This document shows positions 57,300 through 64,000 of a DNA stretch of 64,000 nucleotides, piece after piece. The notes below the pieces were generated by a model, which made no database searches, was not told the DNA's origin, and was given only the letters and a program-made list of their open reading frames with translations. Made by a program: the position numbers and the translations under genes. The stretch's first letter is position 1. The number at the start of each line of letters is the position of its first letter. Location: NCBI RefSeq assembly GCF_963693435.1, contig NZ_OY856306.1, positions 1,116,001 to 1,180,000 on the forward strand, in the 5' to 3' direction. The stretch is from Pasteurella atlantica (GTDB taxonomy: Bacteria; Pseudomonadota; Gammaproteobacteria; Enterobacterales; Pasteurellaceae).

Positions 57300-58507
57300 C
57301 AGGGCAACCGCGTACTTTGTCTATAAATTAATCACACACACCAAAAATAAGCTCAGACCTCATTTCATCAGACCAGCCAGCTGATTTCAGCTTGCTTTTC
57401 ATACTATTTTTAGCTGGATGTAGTCGTGCTAAATTAAGCCCTAAACGCCTAATTATTGCCATATTTTCAACGCCATCCCCCAAATAAATCGTACTATCAT
57501 CTTCTTTAAAAACAACATCAAGTACCCAATGCGCTTTATTTTCAACTTCCCAATGACCCCTAATATATTTCGCAAAGTCTTCGCAAGGAACATCTAAGCT
57601 ACTGATATAAAATACTTTTTCTTCACTTTTCTTGCCATTGTCTTCTCTTATCCTATGAACTTGAATAAGGCTTTTAATTCCTGTCCAACCTTGAGATTCC
57701 AAAAGCCAATCACTTATTGGTAATTTTGAATAATACCGTTGATCTATTCGACTTCTTTCACAGTTAACTTCTTGAAACTTATCTATTTTTATTGATTTTT
57801 CTCGCACTACTTTATGAAAATAACTTTCTATTTCGTTTCTAAATTTCTTATGATTATTTTTCAATGGCATCACATAATCACTCTTCTTTTCTATGATTTT
57901 CTTCGTTATTTTCTTTTGCGTATTCATCGCATCTACCGTAATGACGGCTTGATTTAGCTCTAAAATATCTATCATTTCTAGAATGCTTTCATTCTCATTT
58001 TTCTTACCTTTGGACTTATTTTGAGCTAAAATTAATCCTCTTGAACAACTCCAAGCCGTAATACTATGTAGCGCATTATGAGGCTCTAAATGTGAACTGT
58101 TTTTTAATGTTTTACCATCTATTGCAATACACTCTTTGCCTTGTGATTTTCGTATCTCATTGATAAAATTAATAAAAATATAATTTAATTTCTCAGGATT
58201 TATCCGTCTTACAATACGAGCAATCGTATCATCAACAGGAATACCATTTTCAAAATCTCGGTATTTTCGTAACCATTTTATATTCAATTTACCAAACTGA
58301 TGAATTTCACTCCATCCTTCTGCACCTGATATTACCGCACTTACGACAAGAAAAATAACATCTAAGAAGTCATGTTTTTTGTTTATATCTTTGCGAGGGT
58401 CTTCCAAATCTTTAAAAGCTGATAATATATTCATTTTTACACCTATTTGTTATTGAATAATAGGTGCTATTAGATCATATTTTTAAGAAAAGTGCGATCT
58501 TGCCCTG
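57300..58507 (-). mobile_element. ISAs1-family insertion sequence, copy A, with 10-bp target duplication
   Basis: 1208 bp. The ends are inverted: CAGGGCAACCGCGTACTTT at the left and, complemented, CAGGGCAAGATCGCACTTT at the right. The flanks carry a perfect direct repeat ATTATTTCAT (57290-57299 and 58508-58517). One full-length transposase gene is inside. Confidence 0.92.
57328..58434 (-). CDS. ISAs1-family transposase A
   Basis: A 368-aa DDE transposase. Landmarks: FKDLEDPRKDINKKHDFLDV at the N-terminus, FLVVSAVISGAEGWSEIHQF, AIDGKTLKNSSH, ITVDAMNTQKKI and the C-terminal HWEVENKAHWVLDVVFKEDD. AIDGK, the DAM motif and the final acidic motif are the presumed catalytic centre. Open from start to stop, so the element may be active. 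Confidence 0.93.
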   Translation of the reverse strand: MNILSAFKDLEDPRKDINKKHDFLDVIFLVVSAVISGAEGWSEIHQFGKLNIKWLRKYRDFENGIPVDDTIARIVRRINPEKLNYIFINFINEIRKSQGKECIAIDGKTLKNSSHLEPHNALHSITAWSCSRGLILAQNKSKGKKNENESILEMIDILELNQAVITVDAMNTQKKITKKIIEKKSDYVMPLKNNHKKFRNEIESYFHKVVREKSIKIDKFQEVNCERSRIDQRYYSKLPISDWLLESQGWTGIKSLIQVHRIREDNGKKSEEKVFYISSLDVPCEDFAKYIRGHWEVENKAHWVLDVVFKEDDSTIYLGDGVENMAIIRRLGLNLARLHPAKNSMKSKLKSAGWSDEMRSELIFGVCD

Positions 58508-58592
58508 ATTATTTCATAAGATATTTTATTCTCATTTTTTACTTTTAGACCTAATGTTGAATGAAACGAATTTTTTCTATAAGAGTAACTAT

Positions 58593-59812
58593 CAGGGCAA
58601 GAGCATTTTAATTTATATTTAGAAGTAATTGAGCTCTAAAATTATCATCCAATGCAGCCATTTTTAGCTTACGTTTCATACTTGCTTTACGAGTTGTATC
58701 AGTTTTAACAATATTTAATGCTAGTTTTCTAAAAGCATTCATTACCTCAGCTGCATTCCCTCGCCTAATCCTTGAATTATCTTCATGGAAAGTCATATCT
58801 AAAGTCCAGTGTAAGCTATTTTCTATCGCCCAATGATTACGAATAATACTATTTAATCTTTCTGCATTAAGGCTAAGAGAACTTATATAATAACGGTTTT
58901 CTATTGTCACTTTTTCACCAATATGGCATTTAGCTTCTATACAAATTACGGTTTGGATATTCGCCCATTTTTTATGTTCTGTAAGCCAATTTTTATCAAT
59001 TTCTAATTGAATACATCTTCGCTCTTCTATTCGTCCATGACCACTAGTAATATGCTCATAAATAGAATGACCAACATTTGCAAACTGTTCTCTATGACAT
59101 TTGTGAAACCAAGCCTTAACTTCTTTATTTAACTGTCCTTGATTACCTTTTAATGACACCACATAATCCGCACCTTTAGAATGAATCTTATTGATAATAG
59201 CATGCTGACATCCCATTGCATCAAGTGTAATAGTGGCTCCTTTTACATCAAGTAAATCTAATAGTTTAGGGATTGCTGTAATTTCATTTGATTTACCCTC
59301 TACTTTTTGTTGTCCTAACACTAAGCCATTTTCACAACTCCAAGCACTAACCATATGTAGACTATCTTTTCTATTTTTTGTAGAAAAACTGCCTCTTGCA
59401 CTTTTTCCATCAATGGCAATAATTTCTCCATCTACTTCTGTTATGAGTTCTTTAACCCAATTGATAAAACAAGTTTGAATAGCTTCAGGTTCTAAGCGAC
59501 TCATTACCCTTGCTATAGTATCATGTTTAGGAATTCCATTATGAAAAGGTAAATAACGTCTCAACCAGTCTAGTTTTACGTGACCGAAGTCTTCTATATC
59601 TTCCCAACCTTCTGCACCAGATAGGACTGCACAGATAGATAGAAATAAAATATCTATAAGTGCATGCTTTTTACATCGTTCAATTCTAGGATCTTTGATA
59701 ATTGAAAAGTGAGTAATAAAATTATTTGTCATATCAGTAAACCTTTTTTACATTTGTTACTGATCTGATCGTAAAAATAGTATTTAGTTCAATTTAAAAT
59801 GATCTTGCCCTG
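58593..59812 (-). mobile_element. ISAs1-family insertion sequence, copy B, with 8-bp target duplication
   Basis: 1220 bp. The ends are CAGGGCAAGAGCATTTTA and, complemented, CAGGGCAAGATCATTTTA. The flanking direct repeat is GTAACTAT (58585-58592 and 59813-59820). It lies 85 bp from copy A. Confidence 0.9.
58608..59732 (-). CDS. ISAs1-family transposase B
   Basis: A 374-aa full-length transposase, clearly different from copy A. Landmarks: FSIIKDPRIERCKKHALIDI, LFLSICAVLSGAEGWEDIED, AIDGKSARGSFS, ITLDAMGCQHAII and NHWAIENSLHWTLDMTFHED. The divergence means A and B are different elements and not a recent duplication. Confidence 0.93.
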   Translation of the reverse strand: MTNNFITHFSIIKDPRIERCKKHALIDILFLSICAVLSGAEGWEDIEDFGHVKLDWLRRYLPFHNGIPKHDTIARVMSRLEPEAIQTCFINWVKELITEVDGEIIAIDGKSARGSFSTKNRKDSLHMVSAWSCENGLVLGQQKVEGKSNEITAIPKLLDLLDVKGATITLDAMGCQHAIINKIHSKGADYVVSLKGNQGQLNKEVKAWFHKCHREQFANVGHSIYEHITSGHGRIEERRCIQLEIDKNWLTEHKKWANIQTVICIEAKCHIGEKVTIENRYYISSLSLNAERLNSIIRNHWAIENSLHWTLDMTFHEDNSRIRRGNAAEVMNAFRKLALNIVKTDTTRKASMKRKLKMAALDDNFRAQLLLNIN

Positions 59813-59875
59813 GTAACTATAAATTAAATATTAAAAGTTGCTTGCTTTAATTTTATTAGTGTGTTTTAATAAAGA

Positions 59876-60050
59876 CCTAGCTAAGAGCAGTTTAAAAAAA
59901 GTTAGTTATTATAGTTCTTCCTCATCATTTCAAAGTTTTTACTTTATTTCTTGATAGTCCTTTTAATATCCATCTCCATTTATAAAGTGATTAGTTTTAC
60001 CGCTTGAATTTTCAAGCATTCAAATAAATTTTAAAAAATAAGGAAGACAT
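59876..60050 (+). promoter_or_regulatory. Long 5' leader of the first csp gene
   Basis: About 175 bp upstream of the ATG is almost identical in both csp copies, more than neutral drift would suggest for intergenic DNA. Cold-shock mRNAs of the CspA type have long structured leaders acting as thermosensors. AAGGAAGACAT is the ribosome site. Confidence 0.5.
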
Positions 60051-60260
60051 ATGTCTAAATTAACTGGTATCGTAAAATGGTTTAACTCTGAGAAAGGTTT
60101 TGGTTTCATCACTCCATCTAATGGTGGAAAAGATGTATTCGTACATTTCTCTGGTATCCTTGGTGATAACTATAAATCATTAAATGAAAATGATAACGTA
60201 GAATTCAGCGTTCAAGATAGCCAACGTGGACCATCTGCAATTGATGTAAAATTAGTCTAA
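60051..60260 (+). CDS. Cold-shock protein, copy 1
   Basis: A 69-aa single-strand nucleic-acid-binding OB-fold protein. RNP1 is KGFGFITPS and RNP2 is DVFVHFS. It differs from copy 2 only by Glu for Asp in NSEKGFG. CspA-like RNA chaperone by family. Confidence 0.95.
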   Translation: MSKLTGIVKWFNSEKGFGFITPSNGGKDVFVHFSGILGDNYKSLNENDNVEFSVQDSQRGPSAIDVKLV

Positions 60261-60285
60261 TTAGCTACTAAATAGATTTCTTAAG

Positions 60286-60314
60286 AAGCCCCTTTTAATA
60301 AGGGGCTTTTTTTA
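60286..60314 (+). terminator. Terminator after csp copy 1
   Basis: AAGCCCCTT at 60286-60294 pairs with AAGGGGCTT at 60300-60308, followed by TTTTTTAT. Confidence 0.92.
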
Positions 60315-60595
60315 TGATTGAAAAATTATCTATTATGTAACTGAGAGCTAATATTTTTAAGAAATACAAAAATAAATGTTAGAAGTAGTTGCTTTTATTT
60401 TATAAGTATGTTCTAATACAAACCTAGCTAAGAGCAGTTTAAAAAAGTTAGTTATTATAGTTCTTCCTCATCATTTCAAAGTTTTTACTTTATTTCTTGA
60501 TAGTCCTTTTAATATCCATCTCCATTTATAAAGTGATTAGTTTTGCCGCTTGAATTTTCAAGCATTCAAATAAATTTTAAAAATAAGGAAGACAT

Positions 60596-60805
60596 ATGTC
60601 TAAATTAACTGGTATCGTAAAATGGTTTAACTCTGATAAAGGGTTTGGTTTCATCACTCCATCTAATGGTGGAAAAGATGTATTCGTACATTTCTCTGGA
60701 ATTCTTGGTGATAACTATAAATCATTAAATGAAAATGATAATGTAGAATTCAGCGTTCAAGATAGCCAACGTGGACCATCTGCAATTGATGTAAAATTAG
60801 TCTAA
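60596..60805 (+). CDS. Cold-shock protein, copy 2
   Basis: A 69-aa protein identical to copy 1 except Asp in NSDKGFG. Same RNP motifs, ribosome site AAGGAAGACAT and terminator. DNA differences include silent changes (for example GGG for GGT in the GFG motif), so the duplication is not brand new. Confidence 0.95.
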   Translation: MSKLTGIVKWFNSDKGFGFITPSNGGKDVFVHFSGILGDNYKSLNENDNVEFSVQDSQRGPSAIDVKLV

Positions 60806-60830
60806 TTAGCTACTAAATAGATTTCTTAAG

Positions 60831-60859
60831 AAGCCCCTTTTAATAAGGGGCTTTTTTTA
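60831..60859 (+). terminator. Terminator after csp copy 2
   Basis: AAGCCCCTT at 60831-60839 pairs with AAGGGGCTT at 60845-60853, followed by a T run. Confidence 0.92.
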
Positions 60860-60862
60860 TGG

Positions 60863-63760
60863 TTATGCTTTAAATAATTTATTCCAAATTCCAATCACAA
60901 ATTCTCTCTCTAATCTAAACTGATTTTCGTTAACAAGACTATTTTTCCCTTGTAAATTAAGATGATGAATTTGATTTCGCAAAGTGGTGTAGCATTCTTT
61001 AAGCCTTTCCCCTTGCTCTGTCGTTAAAATATCACATTCCATTGCAGTATCAAAAATACGAACATTATCCGACCACACAGCCATTTTGGGATATTGGTTG
61101 GCATAATTTAAAACTAAATATTGGGCAATAAATTCAATATCTGTAATTCCACCTTGATCTTGTTTCAAATGAAATTGTTCTGTTGAATGAGAGGCTAAAT
61201 GTTGATACATTTTTGCTCGCATATTGCAAATTTCTTGTTTTAAGTGACCGCTTACCCTTGCTTTTTTTAGAACATTTTGACGAATTTTCTCAAATTTCTG
61301 ATTATTTTTCTCCGTACCATAAACACAACGGCTGCGTACTAATGCTTGATTTTCCCAAGTCCAAGCTTCATTGTGTTGATAGTTATCATAAGCCTCGAAA
61401 GAGCTGACAAGTAATCCAGACTCGCCAGATGGACGTAATCGCATATCAATTTCGTATAAAATACCAGAAGTGGTGTTTAAACTGAAAATAGAGTTAATTT
61501 TTTGAGCTAATTTTAAATAGAACTGCTGGCTGGAAATAGATCTTTTCCCATTAACCGTTATCCCATTTATCGGAGCTTGATGCAGAAAGACTAAATCTAA
61601 ATCAGAATTATAGCCTAGCTCAATACCCCCTAATTTCCCGTAAGCGATCACGGTAAAATCACATTGATTTTCGGTGAGATGATTTGGATAGCCAAAGCGT
61701 TTCGTGAGCAATTTCCAAGCGATATTAACTACTGAATAAACAATTGTTTCTGCCAAGTAAGTCAGTTGATCGCTAATTTTCATCACAGGTAATTCCCCTA
61801 GAATATCGGCGGTGGCAATATTTAAAATTTGAGTTTGTTTAAATTGGCGTAACGCATCAATAATTTGCTCCTCATCATCTTCTGGAATACGCAGTAGATA
61901 TTCAGATAAGGCTTGTTGATAGGCTAGTTTGGTATTTAAACAGCCAATTTTTTCTTTTAAAATAAACTCATCTAATAATATTGGGTGGCGAGCAATTTGC
62001 TCTGCAACCATTACCGATTTACCACAGAGTAGAATTAGGCGAGGTAAAATGTGTTTATTTTCTAATAATAATTCTAAATAGGTAGTACGAAGTGTGATTT
62101 TGTCAATAATATTAAGCAATCTAGGGAGTAATATTAAATATTCGCTTTGCTGAAAAATGTCGTCCATTACTCTTGGCATTAGTTTATTTAACACATTTCT
62201 GCCACGCACCCCAATCGGTTTTTTTCGCCATTCTTGAAGGGTATTGTTTAAATATTGCAAAATTTCAGGAATATCATCAGCTTTAACGGAATAATGATGA
62301 ACAAGGCTATCAAGCTCTTTTTCAGGGATAGGGTAGTGTAAAATATCTTTCCAAAAGACTAAATGAGGTTCATCTTCTTGTTCCATTTCCTGTGATTCTT
62401 CACCAATAATTTGATTAAAAATAGCTCTAACATTTGCTTGGTGCTGATTTAGAACTATCATAAAACTTTGCCAGTCGGCAATTGGATAATCAACCTGCTG
62501 TTTGCCTTGTATAAAATGCTGACAAGCTAAAATTAGACGTAAACGATCCGTCTCATTACTCGGTAATGTTTGAGTCTGTTTATCATCAATAGCTTGCAAT
62601 ACATTTTCTATTTGACGAAAAAAAATATAGGCGTGATAAAGTTGTGTGATTTGCTCTTGGTTAAGAACCTGCTGCTGTTCAAATTCACACAGATTTTGTA
62701 ACAAACTACGAGAACGCAAAGTTTTATTACGCCCTCCACGTATCATTTGAAAAGTTTGCACAATAAATTCAATCTCACGAATTCCGCCTGCACCAAGTTT
62801 GATATTATCTGTTAGGTTGCGGCGAATCACTTCACGGCTGATTTTTTGTTTCATCTCTCGTAGTGATTGAATAGCGCTAAAATCTAAATATCGGCGATAC
62901 ACAAAAGGACGAAGCAGTTGAGCAAGATAGCGATGATCAGGGTTCTTTGGATCTTCACCTAGAATTTTTGCTTTGATCATCGCATAACGTTCCCAATCTC
63001 GCCCTTGTTCTTGATAATAATCTTCCAGTGCGTCAAAGCTGAATACTAACGCCCCACTTTCACCAAAAGGACGTAATCGCATATCGGTACGATATACAAA
63101 ACCGTCTATGGTAATTTGATCTAAGGCTTGGATTAAACGCTGTCCTAAACGAGTAAAAAACTGATAATTGGTAAGTGATTTACGCCCTCCCTCCGTCTGA
63201 CCTTGATCGGGATAGCAAAAAATCAAGTCAATATCCGAAGAAAAATTGAGTTCGCCACCGCCTAATTTTCCCATTCCTAAAATAATCAGTTCTTGTGTTT
63301 CTCCCAGTGAATTTTTAGGTGTACCGATTTCTTCACATAAACGTGTAAATAACCAATTTCTGGCATTTAAAATTAAGCATTCTGCTAATTCAGATAAAGC
63401 AATAAAGACTTGCTCTACAGAAGCGAGTTTATTTGACTGTAAAAAGATTAAATTTGCCATTTCTTGATTACGGAACAAACGTAATTCTTTATGAAAAAGG
63501 GCTTTATCGGTAATGGTTGTAAGGCGTTGAGTTAGTTCGCTGTGATAGTCGTTTTGAACTTTAAGAATAGGGAGGTGCTGCAACCAATGTTGTAATAAAT
63601 CAGGTTGTTTTTGAAGCTGTTTAAAAACAAAATCAGACATTGCAATACTGGTTATAAGCGGTGTGATTTTTTCAGAATTTTGCAAATTTTCAGGAATACT
63701 ATGCTGTTGGAATAATTGATTAAGTTGTTGTTTAAATTGATTATTAAGTTTAATAAACAT
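60863..63760 (-). CDS. glnE: Glutamine synthetase adenylyltransferase/deadenylylase GlnE
   Basis: Bifunctional enzyme that adds and removes AMP on glutamine synthetase. Two nucleotidyltransferase domains are visible: GKLGGGELNFSSDIDLIFCY near residues 163-182 (deadenylylating half) and GKLGGIELGYNSDLDLVFLH near residues 709-728 (adenylylating half). Each is followed by RLRPFGESG or RLRPSGESG. 965 aa against 946 in E. coli. It is convergent with csp copy 2. Confidence 0.95.
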   Translation of the reverse strand: MFIKLNNQFKQQLNQLFQQHSIPENLQNSEKITPLITSIAMSDFVFKQLQKQPDLLQHWLQHLPILKVQNDYHSELTQRLTTITDKALFHKELRLFRNQEMANLIFLQSNKLASVEQVFIALSELAECLILNARNWLFTRLCEEIGTPKNSLGETQELIILGMGKLGGGELNFSSDIDLIFCYPDQGQTEGGRKSLTNYQFFTRLGQRLIQALDQITIDGFVYRTDMRLRPFGESGALVFSFDALEDYYQEQGRDWERYAMIKAKILGEDPKNPDHRYLAQLLRPFVYRRYLDFSAIQSLREMKQKISREVIRRNLTDNIKLGAGGIREIEFIVQTFQMIRGGRNKTLRSRSLLQNLCEFEQQQVLNQEQITQLYHAYIFFRQIENVLQAIDDKQTQTLPSNETDRLRLILACQHFIQGKQQVDYPIADWQSFMIVLNQHQANVRAIFNQIIGEESQEMEQEDEPHLVFWKDILHYPIPEKELDSLVHHYSVKADDIPEILQYLNNTLQEWRKKPIGVRGRNVLNKLMPRVMDDIFQQSEYLILLPRLLNIIDKITLRTTYLELLLENKHILPRLILLCGKSVMVAEQIARHPILLDEFILKEKIGCLNTKLAYQQALSEYLLRIPEDDEEQIIDALRQFKQTQILNIATADILGELPVMKISDQLTYLAETIVYSVVNIAWKLLTKRFGYPNHLTENQCDFTVIAYGKLGGIELGYNSDLDLVFLHQAPINGITVNGKRSISSQQFYLKLAQKINSIFSLNTTSGILYEIDMRLRPSGESGLLVSSFEAYDNYQHNEAWTWENQALVRSRCVYGTEKNNQKFEKIRQNVLKKARVSGHLKQEICNMRAKMYQHLASHSTEQFHLKQDQGGITDIEFIAQYLVLNYANQYPKMAVWSDNVRIFDTAMECDILTTEQGERLKECYTTLRNQIHHLNLQGKNSLVNENQFRLEREFVIGIWNKLFKA

Positions 63761-63785
63761 AGTAATTCCCTTGTTTTATATCATA

Positions 63786-64000
63786 TTATGGTACATCATT
63801 TATCGCATTGGAATTTTTATCGATAAACATCGCATCGCCATAACTAAAGAAACGATATTGCTTCGCCACTGCGTGTTGATAGGCTTTCATACAGGTTGAA
63901 TATCCAGCAAATGCAGACACTAGCATAATTAAAGTAGATTCTGGCAAATGAAAATTGGTCAATAACGCATCAATTACTCGGAATATTTTCCCAGGATAAA
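63786..64000 (-). CDS. queA: tRNA preQ1(34) ribosyltransferase-isomerase QueA, C-terminal part
   Basis: Last 70 codons; the start lies beyond the window. [20 protein letters not shown] and the C-terminal [15 protein letters not shown] identify QueA, which transfers and isomerises the ribosyl group of SAM in queuosine synthesis. It lies 25 nt upstream of glnE on the same strand. Confidence 0.92.
   Translation of the reverse strand, partial: YPGKIFRVIDALLTNFHLPESTLIMLVSAFAGYSTCMKAYQHAVAKQYRFFSYGDAMFIDKNSNAINDVP

Larger units (their letters stand above)
59830..60320 (+). repeat. First unit of a tandem duplication carrying a cold-shock gene
   Basis: About 490 bp, including 5' leader, csp gene and terminator, is repeated at 60377-60865 with an offset of 545-547 bp. 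From CCTAGCTAAGAGCAG (59876 and 60423) to the terminator only a few substitutions and two single-A length changes are seen. Confidence 0.9.
60377..60865 (+). repeat. Second unit of the cold-shock gene tandem duplication
   Basis: Leader, gene and terminator as in the first unit. The 335 bp between the two csp genes consist of the first terminator and this second leader; no other gene is seen. Confidence 0.9.

Overview
The window is about 64 kb of low-GC chromosomal DNA from a member of the Pasteurellaceae. Support for this comes from the gene content (torYZ, an unbroken ccm operon, fruBKA, mreBCD-rarA, plsB/lexA, guaBA, glnE, queA) and from at least seven exact copies of the uptake-signal core ACAAGCGGT or its complement, often followed by an AT-rich stretch with TTGCAAA. 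That core is the Apl type (Actinobacillus pleuropneumoniae / Mannheimia branch), not the Haemophilus influenzae type. The species cannot be named from this sequence.

Layout. 1-5.9 kb: end of a moaE-like gene, a MoeB/ThiF enzyme with a rhodanese tail, then a TMAO/S-oxide respiration cluster (pentahaem torY, molybdoenzyme torZ, chaperone torD) with an orphan tatA. 6.0-13.7 kb: complete cytochrome c maturation operon ccmABCDEFGHI, interrupted between ccmC and ccmD by a YhcG-type PDDEXK nuclease gene. These two blocks fit together: molybdenum cofactor, c-type haem attachment and Tat export all serve the Tor system. 13.8-19.3 kb: a broken TPR glycosyltransferase, the fruBKA fructose PTS operon and a broken trimeric autotransporter adhesin. 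19.4-23.5 kb: a DUF1176 protein, a YoeB-like toxin-antitoxin pair, yacL, fnr, a 33-codon membrane ORF, a DUF817 protein and a GC-rich repeat cluster. 23.6-38 kb: housekeeping genes (mreBCD, rarA, plsB, lexA, rpe, greB, a lipoprotein, apt, dnaX, yadGH). 38-41.4 kb: a monoacylglycerol-lipase-like hydrolase, dppA and an IS5-like transposase remnant.

41.6-52.6 kb is the accessory centrepiece: a type III-A CRISPR-Cas locus read on the minus strand. It has cas10/csm1-csm2-csm3-csm4-csm5-cas6, a small membrane protein of unknown function, a 15-repeat array and an adaptation module in which one cas1 lies between two different cas2 genes. A second, decayed array with its own 162-bp leader ends in a fused cas1-cas2 relic, so the adaptation module was once duplicated. 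The effector genes suggest an unusual mode of action. Csm3 has Gly where the catalytic Asp of the target-RNA cleavage site is expected, and Cas10 lacks a recognisable N-terminal HD nuclease motif, yet the Cas10 GGDD cyclase motif is intact. This looks like a signalling-only complex, and no CARF/HEPN effector lies beside it. The small membrane protein is a candidate effector, by position only.

52.6-64 kb: guaA and guaB with a PIN-domain toxin-antitoxin pair between them, a 5-formyltetrahydrofolate cyclo-ligase, two full-length but different ISAs1-family elements each with intact target duplications, a tandem duplication of a cold-shock gene including its long 5' leader, glnE, and the 3' end of queA running off the window. 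Functions are assigned by recognising motifs and family sequences by eye; no database search was run.
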